A stretch of 46,267 bases of DNA from Willaertia magna (taxonomy: Eukaryota > Heterolobosea > Eutetramitea > Acrasida > Naegleriidae). A model generated the notes under the pieces. It had not been told where the DNA came from, ran no database searches, and saw only the letters and a list, made by a program, of their open reading frames with translations. The stretch is from NCBI GenBank assembly GCA_902984215.1, contig CADWAF010004617.1:1-46267 (forward strand). The letters run 5' to 3'. Both the position numbers and the translations under genes were made by a program. This document shows, in pieces, positions 30,130-37,934 of the stretch. Every line of letters starts with the position of its first letter. Position 1 is the first letter of the stretch.

Positions 30130-32235
30130 TTATTGTTGATTAAACCTTTCTGATGGAAAATTGACATCATAAGATGATAAATTAGCTCTAGCATGATCTT
30201 TAGATGCAGATTCCAGTTCACCCAAAGATAAACCATGAATATTAAAAGGACATAAACATATCCCATCCTTACTCAGATAAACATCTGAGTCTAACATTAA
30301 ATCTTTTCTTTCCATTCTTAAATAAAAACATCTATCAAATAACCTTAATAAGAATTGATCAAATCTTCCCTCAGCAGATTCATGAAAATAAGTTGGGTCT
30401 AAATTATCCATTTTCATATAAAAATTATCAATTTCTATATGAGATTTGAATAAGTGATTATCTTGTTTAATAAATAAATTTTTTACAGTTGATGAAAATT
30501 CTAATACCATTTCACTATATCCTTTTCTTTCTATTCTTTCCATAATCTTTGTTATTGCACCTAAATGTTCAAAAGAATGTATCGCTAGAGAACTTAGTAC
30601 ATCTTTTACAAAATGTTGATGATTACACTTTACATTATCATAATATTTACTTCCATTATATACACTACATATCTGTGAAATTTTCCTTAAAGTACGAAAT
30701 ATAGATTTCTCACCCTCAATTTTAGCTACAATTATTATTACAATTATTATAATTAATATTATTACAATAAAACTTACTTAATTGAACAAAATTATATGCA
30801 TGATGAATAGCATAATTATTATACTTTAAAGTTGGACAAACAAAACTAGTCTCCCTCCACTCTAAAAACCAATCCCCAATCATTAAACCAGTTCTAAAAA
30901 GTAAATTTGGTTTTCTGTGCGCATGACTATTCGAAATCTCAATAAAATATGAACTTTCAATTGGAAAGATAACTAACTGGATTAACAAATAAGGTTTTGA
31001 AGATTTACTACTGCTTGTTGAAGAGGTACTAGAAGTTGTCGTGTTTATGTTACTTGTATTCGTAGTCGTTGCTGTTGTAGTGCTTAATGAGGTTTTTCTT
31101 AGTTGTTGGTTGGAGGGAAGGTTTTCGGTGGTTGGGCCGTTAAATTCTTCATAATCATTAATCATTTGTTTTAAAACATCATAGGAAGATATGTTATTTA
31201 AAAGTGGATTGTTTTGTTGACGTGGTGTTACAGAACCTATTGTCATCACGTTATTCCCGCTCCCGCCATTGCTACTTTCATTATTAGAGATCGAATTCGA
31301 TCGAATATTGGAATGATTTACGTGATTATTTGTATTTGGAGAAACTGAATGATTAATATTCCCGCCAATATTTTTGTAGTTAAAAAAATAGGAGAACATG
31401 TAAAAGTCCCATAAAGTTAAAATTTGTGAAAGTAAATTCATTTCCATTTCCGAAAGAATATTCTCCTGAATGGATTTTAGTTTTGTTATTGCATTTTGAT
31501 TATAAAGTATTTCATTTGGTGTTAGTTTTGAAGCTAATGTTATATTCCAACTATATTGATTTGTAAATCTTTGAATAGCGATTTGAAATAATTGAATTAA
31601 TTGTTTTTCTTTTTGGTTCAGTATTTGAGGTTCATGATTTTGAATGAATAGATTTTCATTTAATAATAAATTTTCATCTATTATTGTTGTGTTGTTGTTA
31701 TTTATATTGTTGTCATTACCACCATCCAAGTTATCTCTTCTAGTGGTAGTTGATGTTGATGATAGATATTCACTAATCATTAAAGGATTTGAATTAAGAA
31801 GTGAATTTGACCTATCACTACTTTGTGTTGGGTCTTTCCATCCACTCATTGACAATAATGTTTGTTGTTCATGTTTTAATGCATCAATCTTCTTAACAAT
31901 TTCTTTTGCTTCATAATTTGGAATTTTTAATTCAGTTAATTCATTCAATGAAAAGGAAATTAATGTTTTACCATCCCACTCTTCATTTTGCAATATGTCA
32001 ATAGTATTTTCACTAATTCCAATGTTCTTTAACCAACTAGAAAACATGGAACTGGTCCATTCTTTTAACGGAATTACTGTTGGGTCAAAATCTGAATAAT
32101 CTAATTGTGAAGAAGGAGCTATAGGAATTGATTGGAGTAAAGGTGTGTGACAGAAAAGAAGAATTAAAGAAAGGAAATGGTAGTGCTGTACTAACCTTTG
32201 CTTTTCACATTGAACAGTTTTTTAAAGAACGACAT
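30130..32235 (-). CDS. SAM-domain protein with papain-like C-terminal region
   Basis: Three exons (32235-32196, 32118-30778, 30725-30130) are joined by 77- and 52-nt GT-AG introns and give 658 aa. Exon 1 encodes only MSFFKKLFNVKSK plus one base, and this ATG follows an A-run. An ATG inside exon 2 (32047) would give a protein starting just before the SAM domain, but the frame upstream is open to the splice site. A SAM domain lies at about 39-95 (MFSSWLKNIGISENTIDILQ). The middle is Asn/Ser/Thr-rich. The region about 390-530 contains SHAHRKPN (His412/His414), LLFRTGLMIGDWFLEW and CNHQHFVKDVL (Cys494), a His...EW...C-xx-HF order typical of NlpC/LRAT/PPPDE-like papain-fold proteins. Enzyme activity is inferred only. 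Confidence 0.65.
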
Positions 32236-32300
32236 TTTTTCATATTCTCATTTGATTTTGAAACGACAACACGCAATTACGGTAATTGGAACGGACTTTA

Positions 32301-33930
32301 CTACTTGTTTTTTCCAAGCAAACGTGACGTTAACGATTTCTTTTGGTTTGAGTCCGAAGTTTTGCTCACCTCTGAAAGTGCATTTGTGATCTTTTTGGCC
32401 CTTTCTAGAAGATCTTTCACTTTTTTCTCATCCTCTTTCTTTTCATTAGTGTCATCTTTATCAGACTTTAAAAAGAAGGATGAATCCTTGTTGGTGAGTG
32501 CCAATGAAGTAGCAGAAGAGAGCATACTTCTATCTGGTTTTTCTCCTTCTTTTGCTGAATGTTTTTGTTTTAAGCAAAGAGCATATTGTAAACAAACTTG
32601 AGCAATATTCTTGTGATTTGGTGTTGTTTCATAAACGATATCAAACAATTGAAGGGCTTGTTGAAAGAATTGTTCACTTTCTCTATATCTACCCAACATA
32701 AACAAAGATGTTGCCAAATTGCTTAATGTCACACCAAGCTCTTCACTAAAGAAAGCAGTTCCCTTTTGATTATTAATAATTAAACCCTTTTCATTTGGCG
32801 TTTCCCCTTGAACAGGACCACCTGTAAATAAATAAAAAGCTTCTGTGAAATAAGTTAATGCCTCTTCATATTTAGCTAATTCATGATACATTAACCCCAT
32901 ATTATTCAACACAATAACATGCAACCTATTAGCAATAGTATTCTTATTTTCAGGGGTTGGACTTTGATCCTTGGCGTTTTGTTTAATATCTTCAAAAACC
33001 TTTAAGCAATAATTAAAATTCTCCAAAGCAGCAGATATTTGTCTTGAATTAGTAAAACATTGAGCAATATTGTTTCTAGTAATTGCATAGTGCACCTTAA
33101 TATCTTTAACATTCAATGGATCTTTACTTTCTTCAAATTCGTTCCTTTCTTCTTCTTCCTTTCCTTCAACAATGCCTTGTTGTTCCTTTTCTAAAGAAGT
33201 AATAAGATTACCTCTAATGTCAGCAGCCTTTTCAAACCATTTAACAGCACCAGCATAATCTCTCATATTCTCCATACAATATAAACCAACATTATTGTAA
33301 AGTGTTCCTTTCCATAAAGATAATTCTAATTCTTTTCTTTGTTTATCCCATTTATCTCCTTCTTGTTTCTTCTTTCCTTCTAAATACTTTTGGTATTGAT
33401 TATATAAATTTTCAGCTTGTAAATAGAATTTCATTGGATCTTTTAAAGTGTATACAAAAGTAGCATTAGTATTTGGTTTAATCCCTAAACTAGATAAAGG
33501 AGTAGGTACAATACCACCTTTTGTCATATATCTTAAAGTTTCTGCATAATTATTTAAACCTATCGCTAAGGCTAGAATAGTATCTACAGTTGTAAAATTA
33601 TCTTCAAGTTTTATTGGGCGGGAAATCAAATTATTTTTTTCGAAAAGTTGAAAGGCTTTTAGAAATGTTTCATAACTTTTTAGATATTGTTTTGATTCAA
33701 ATTTATTAAATCCTTCTTTTAATAAGTTTTTAGCTTGAGTTACTTCATTAATTGTTGTTGAAGATGTTGTAGCTGTAGAAGTGGTAGATGTTTGTAATTG
33801 ATTAAAAGAAGAAAAATGATAAAATTTATTATGATAAGAACTAGTAGAAAAAGAATTAGATAAAAAGAAGGAAGAAATGAAAATATTATTGGAAGAAGAA
33901 AAAGATACTTTTGCTGATGATTTCACACAT
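32301..33930 (-). CDS. Tetratricopeptide-repeat protein, probably mitochondrial
   Basis: The long open frame is 32301-33926 but has no ATG until deep inside. It opens at GTG 33926 just after a stop. Read directly, the N-terminus (FISSFFLSNSFSTSSYHNKF) looks like a mitochondrial presequence. Alternatively an ATG at 33930 with a 136-nt GT-AG intron (33773-33908) gives an in-frame 497-aa protein lacking that presequence. TPR motifs follow: NNVGLYCMENMRDYAGAVKW, NNMGLMYHELAKYEEALTYF and SNLATSLFMLGRYRESEQFF. The arrangement recalls TTC19-like mitochondrial TPR proteins, but the assignment is not firm. The C-terminal 60 residues are charged. The 5' end is antisense to the first exon of POLE3. Confidence 0.65.
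33618..33625 (-). promoter_or_regulatory. E2F-like site (TTTCCCGC)
   Basis: A perfect TTTSSCGC match on the minus strand, inside the TPR gene and about 250 bp upstream of the POLE3 ATG. A replication gene is a sensible E2F target, but because the site lies in coding sequence it may be chance. Confidence 0.25.
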
Positions 33931-34446
33931 CAACAAGGAGAAGAATTTGTTTTTTCAATTAACAAGCCTTCTAAAGGTTCTTCTAATGCAACTGCCTCCT
34001 CTTCTACAACTAGTGCTACAACTACTGCAAATACAGATTATAGTTATGATTTACCTAGATCCAATATCCTAAGAATTGTTAAAAAGGCTGTATCGGATCA
34101 AATTACTCCATCTAACGAAACAAAAATTGCTTTCTCAAAGGCTGCTGTTGTTTTCATCATGTACTTGACTGCTACGTAAGTATTTAATATTAAAAGTTTA
34201 TAATTTATTTAATAAACAATTTATGAATGTTAAAATCATGGTTCTAACAGCGCTCAAGAACAAGCAACTAAACATAAAAGAACAACTTTAATGGCTGATG
34301 ATGTTTTAGAAGCACTTGATGAATTAGAGTTAGGTGAATATAAAGAAGAATTACTTAAAACATTGCAACATTTTAGAATAAGCCAAAAAGCAAAAAAATC
34401 TTCTTCTGCTAAACCTCAAAAGAAAAGAGACACTGAAGAATTGTAA
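33877..34446 (+). CDS. POLE3: DNA polymerase epsilon subunit 3 / CHRAC histone-fold protein
   Basis: Two exons, 33877-34175 and 34251-34446, with a 75-nt GT-AG intron, encode 164 aa. The H2B-like histone fold covers about 58-140: LPRSNILRIVKKAVSDQITP, FSKAAVVFIMYLTATAQEQA and KRTTLMADDVLEALDELEL are typical of POLE3/Dpb4. A basic tail (KAKKSSSAKPQKKR) follows. POLE3 pairs with POLE4 on polymerase epsilon at replication forks and with CHRAC1 in the ISWI remodeller. The N-terminal 50 residues are extra and acidic then Ser/Thr-rich. The ATG at 33877 is the only one in frame and lies within sequence that is open on the other strand for the TPR gene. Confidence 0.88.
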
Positions 34447-34739
34447 AATATTTATTTATTTATTAATTATTATTTTTATTTATTATAAAAGTTATTTGTA
34501 ACTAAACACTCCACTAAATATCTACTATGGTAAGTAGTTAATAAGAATTAAGTGTTAAATATTATTTACAATTTCTTAAGTGACTTTTGAATTCAAACAA
34601 TTCCCTCGGTATTAATAATCTTTTATTGGTAACTATTTAAATGTGGTTAATTGGTAATGTTTTATTTGTAAGAGTTGACTATTACAAAAAAAATGAAAGA
34701 AGAAGGTAAAGGGAAGATATTGTCGGAAGAGTTAACAAA
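34447..34739. other. Intergenic region with overlapping upstream ORF
   Basis: This gap lies between POLE3 and the CHCH-like gene. A 15-codon ORF (34692-34739 plus its stop) begins with ATG after ACAAAAAAA and ends in TGA overlapping the next gene's ATG (ATGA). See findings. Confidence 0.5.
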
Positions 34740-35102
34740 ATGAAGGAAAGACTTAGGTCTGAGATTATACATTCTGGTGTTGATTATAGATTAAAACTTG
34801 CAATGATGGATGTTTGTCCCTTAGAATACCACTTTGAAAAACTAGCACTCTGTATGGATAAGTCTTTCTACAATACTATTAATCCAATGACTGGCTGTAA
34901 AGAAGAATATGAACAGATTAGTGGGTGTGCGAAATTAAGGGAAGAATTTTTAGCGAAGTACAAAAAGATAGAGAAGCAAAAGAAAGAAGAATTGGAAGTA
35001 ATGGCCTTTCACTACGGTTCAAATATTACAAAGAAAGAACTGGAAGAGCATGAAAAGCGAATGAAAGAAGAACACGAAAAATTAATGAGTAAATTAAAGT
35101 AA
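34740..35102 (+). CDS. Small CHCH-like (twin-cysteine) protein
   Basis: This is a 120-aa charged helical protein. Four cysteines at 26, 38, 53 and 63 form C-x11-C and C-x9-C pairs on two helices, resembling the CHCH fold of mitochondrial intermembrane-space proteins imported by Mia40. The rest is a long Lys/Glu helix. No signal or TM segment. The spacing is not the canonical twin Cx9C in the first pair, so the family is uncertain. A better A-run start context belongs to an out-of-frame ATG at 34692 (15 codons, stop overlapping this ATG), so either this gene has a regulatory upstream ORF or the true 5' exon is missed. Candidate roles are respiratory-complex assembly or structural; not determined. 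Confidence 0.6.
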   Translation: MKERLRSEIIHSGVDYRLKLAMMDVCPLEYHFEKLALCMDKSFYNTINPMTGCKEEYEQISGCAKLREEFLAKYKKIEKQKKEELEVMAFHYGSNITKKELEEHEKRMKEEHEKLMSKLK

Positions 35103-35289
35103 CTACATACCTTGCGCATATAGTAAAATATCATCCATCTATATTCGCTGGTATTCCAGTTGCAATATTTTGAAATATTTTATAAACGGTAAGGGACAAA
35201 CTTATCCACTGTAATTCAGAGACTTCCTATGTATAGATCTGTTGGCGACTTTTCACATATCAATAAATGGAATAACCCTCCTTTTTATG

Positions 35290-35295
35290 ACGCGT
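35290..35295. promoter_or_regulatory. ACGCGT (MCB-like) element
   Basis: An ACGCGT hexamer lies 58 bp upstream of the unknown gene starting at 35353, within otherwise AT-rich leader. It has the same core as the palindrome near Arp5. The meaning is unproven. Confidence 0.2.
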
Positions 35296-35352
35296 GTGTT
35301 CAAAAAATACAACCCCAAAAAAAAAGAAAAGTAAAAAAACCTTTTTGTTTTA

Positions 35353-36180
35353 ATGCAAAGCAAGAGAGGGGGACTAATAGACAATAGTAATAACAATACG
35401 ATTAGTAATAATCAACAGCAGGGATTGGTGATACCAACACCCAATATATCTTATGAATGTTTGGATGACTTGTTGGAAAGAGGAGCTAATACCAATCAAA
35501 TAGCACAATCCTACTTTAATATGGATGGTTCATCATCCTTTTCTAATTCACAACAATCATGGCATGCACATCAACAACAATTATTTTGCACGCCAACAAA
35601 TATGAATGTACCATTGTCATCTACAACACCAATTAACAATAATATCGTACTATCCCCGATAACTGAGGAAAGTTTTAATAGTAATGATCCATTACAAAAA
35701 GTTTTTATTGTTGAAGAAAGTTTAGAGGAGTTACTTAGAGAGGGAAAAGAGAGAGAACTACAAACAGTTAATCAATTCATTAATAATAATTACGTTAGTA
35801 ACAATAATTTTAGTGGTAGTTACACGAGTACTATTGGATTTACACCTGTTGCTATCCAACAAACTCCTCCAACAACTACAACCTATCAATCACAAACATC
35901 AACTTCCAGCACTTTCTCATCTCCTTTATCAATTAGTGATTTAGAAGAAAGTATTGAAAGTAATTCTACAACTATTACCGAGGAGAGACCTAGTAGCACT
36001 TCTTCCTCAACTGTCAAACAAAAGAAAAAACGACAAAAGAACAAAAAATCATCTGTAGATTCTTCTTCTGAAAAAGGTCAACTTGAAGTACCACCTCACC
36101 CAAGAAGAAAAACTCAGTTATGGGATAAGAACATGTTTCACTTCCCCTATCAAGCTCAATCTTCTAGTAAGAAACAGTAA
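35353..36180 (+). CDS. Disordered Asn/Ser/Thr-rich protein, unknown
   Basis: This 275-aa protein has no recognised domain. It is mostly low-complexity Asn/Gln/Ser/Thr. Two short similar acidic segments stand out: SYECLDDLLERGANTNQ (about 33-49) and VEESLEELLREGKERE, both with a LDDLL/LEELL-type amphipathic core, and a third, ISDLEESIE, is related. The C-terminus is basic (KQKKKRQKNKKS) and ends HPRRKTQLWDKNMFHFPYQ, whose aromatic-rich end may be a docking motif. The repeated short amphipathic motifs plus a nuclear-localisation-like cluster are compatible with a transcriptional or RNA-binding adaptor; this is inference. The gene is intronless and converges on the RT-like gene. Confidence 0.6.
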   Translation: MQSKRGGLIDNSNNNTISNNQQQGLVIPTPNISYECLDDLLERGANTNQIAQSYFNMDGSSSFSNSQQSWHAHQQQLFCTPTNMNVPLSSTTPINNNIVLSPITEESFNSNDPLQKVFIVEESLEELLREGKERELQTVNQFINNNYVSNNNFSGSYTSTIGFTPVAIQQTPPTTTTYQSQTSTSSTFSSPLSISDLEESIESNSTTITEERPSSTSSSTVKQKKKRQKNKKSSVDSSSEKGQLEVPPHPRRKTQLWDKNMFHFPYQAQSSSKKQ

Positions 36181-36286
36181 TTTAATATCCAATAATGCAT
36201 GTAAAACTTGTAGGAGTAATTTATTACTGGGCATTGAATAAAAATTCAGCAACATGCGTTTTCTATTTGAAAATTAAATGCATGTA

Positions 36287-37864
36287 TTAGTGTGACTGAA
36301 GTTTCATACTGTAAAGTTTTTCTGCTACCGAAGAAGAGAAATACCTTACGTAACAGCTGTCTTTTATAGAACGAATGAAGGCAAGACGCTCCCAGTAATT
36401 CATCTCTTCTTTGTACTCCTTTAATTGATACAATTCCTTCTTACTATTTGACAACAATAGTATTACCTCTGGAGCATACACTTCTTTGGCAGTAATTGAT
36501 GACAGTAATCCTTGGGTTAATTGGTCAGATATTTTGATTCCTTTTTCAAACAGATAATTCAATATTAGTAATTTGAGGAACCCATTGTTTCCATTAACAG
36601 ATTTCAGTACTCCTAATAGACAATCATTGATGGCTGTATTTTCTTCAATAGTTGGGGTCTTTACGAGTTTGAAATAAAGTATTACATCTTTGAAGACAGA
36701 AAAGCATTTAGAATCCTTGCAACTTTCCAAAATACTGTTAAGAACGGATTTATCTTGGAATTTACCGAGCCAATTCAAACAGAACCTAACTAAAGGTTCA
36801 TCAATAACCTCAAGCTTTAATTGTTCTAGCAATACCAAATTTACACCAATACTTTTGATTTGACTTACGACTGGTGTCAAAGTGGTTTTCTCATACTCGC
36901 ATTTTTCATAGTTAATGAGAGGGCGAAGCAACGAGCCGAGTTTTGAGGAAAGACTTCCATCATTTTCTTGCGAGAAAAGTTTTTGTTTTAGGACTGATAA
37001 CTTTGCAATAGTAGTCTTCTGTGACGTGCAACCTGTAACCAACTGTATTTGTTTAAACAAAGATTGAAAGGTAGAGTGGGCATCTTCCGAGGTTTTACAG
37101 AAGGCTCTAAAACTGTCGTTAAATCGGGTGTATATAATGTTTGCATCAGTAAAACTCATGTAGACATCAACTCCAGTCATAATTAAATCTAATAGAATTC
37201 TATTAGCAACAGTTTCAATTGGGATACCATTCTCACAACTTTCAAAGGATTGGAAGAATTGTTTCAATATCTTAGCCTCAGGTTGTAAACCTCTATGATG
37301 AATGGCTTCCTCAAGTTTAGCAAGGGATAGAGACTCCAAAAAGTCAGGGATTTCCATGCAAACTACATAAGGATACTCTTTTTCATCGACATCCTTGGTA
37401 AAGTCTTGAAAGTCTTTGAAGGCATGGTTGGGAACGAAAAATCGACCATCAGACCCATCAAATTGATAAGAAAACACTTTATGAGGTTTATCAAGTATAT
37501 ATTCTCCTCTATTTGCCTCTAAATCCTTTCCAATCTTATGCATTAAGGCTGTAAACAGAATGGTATCTATTGGATTCATCTTGGTTACTTTTCTAAAGCT
37601 AAAGTTTGGACCAGGAATAAGGAAAGATCTGCCTTCTCTCTTCCATGTAACCCATTCAATTAAGTTTACCAGTTCTAACCAATTTTGAACTGAGCTAGCC
37701 TCATTAGGCATTACGTTATCCTTTACTAGTGTATTTTCATCCCAGTATTGAAATATTGCATCAAAAACCTCTGTTGCTAAGAAAATATCTGTATTTCCGA
37801 ACTTCTTAAGATGATCTCTTGCGAATATTAAATCACTTGTTGGTAAAGAAAAAACCTCTTTCAT
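36287..37864 (-). CDS. Reverse-transcriptase-like protein of bacterial Abi/UG (DRT) type
   Basis: This 525-aa intact ORF carries, in order, the landmarks of bacterial antiviral/unknown-group RTs. These are KKFGNTDIF near 20-28, FRKVTKMNPIDTILFTAL (90-106, fingers), VFSYQF (130-135), motif A YVVCMEIPDFLESL (166-179), motif B NGIPIETVANRILLDLIMTG (212-231), motif C YTRFNDSFRAFCKTSEDA (245-262), and SQKTTI near 281-286 matching the K-T thumb-edge motif. Residues about 290-525 are helical, as in the alpha-repeat C-termini of AbiK-like RTs, with a final YWERLAFIRSI. The usual motif A Asp is Glu171, and YxDD reads FNDS (Asp250, Ser251), so polymerase activity is doubtful. No integrase, endonuclease or LTR is present. 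It starts 70 bp after DIS3's stop on the same strand. An in-frame TGA precedes the ATG. Confidence 0.75.
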   Translation of the reverse strand: MKEVFSLPTSDLIFARDHLKKFGNTDIFLATEVFDAIFQYWDENTLVKDNVMPNEASSVQNWLELVNLIEWVTWKREGRSFLIPGPNFSFRKVTKMNPIDTILFTALMHKIGKDLEANRGEYILDKPHKVFSYQFDGSDGRFFVPNHAFKDFQDFTKDVDEKEYPYVVCMEIPDFLESLSLAKLEEAIHHRGLQPEAKILKQFFQSFESCENGIPIETVANRILLDLIMTGVDVYMSFTDANIIYTRFNDSFRAFCKTSEDAHSTFQSLFKQIQLVTGCTSQKTTIAKLSVLKQKLFSQENDGSLSSKLGSLLRPLINYEKCEYEKTTLTPVVSQIKSIGVNLVLLEQLKLEVIDEPLVRFCLNWLGKFQDKSVLNSILESCKDSKCFSVFKDVILYFKLVKTPTIEENTAINDCLLGVLKSVNGNNGFLKLLILNYLFEKGIKISDQLTQGLLSSITAKEVYAPEVILLLSNSKKELYQLKEYKEEMNYWERLAFIRSIKDSCYVRYFSSSVAEKLYSMKLQSH

Positions 37865-37934
37865 GCTTACTCACTTTTTTTTTGCTTGTAGATCCGCAGC
37901 GAAAGGGCAAAATTTTACATTTCTAAAAATGGGT

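Noticed and set aside
32128..32601. 157-codon plus-strand frame between the SAM and TPR genes
   Set aside because: It runs antisense to the TPR C-terminus and the SAM first exon, both of which have stronger coding evidence.
36287..37864. Possibility that the RT-like gene is part of a retrotransposon or group II intron
   Set aside because: No endonuclease, integrase, gag, maturase X/thumb domain, terminal repeats or intron RNA ends are seen; its neighbours are single-copy housekeeping genes.
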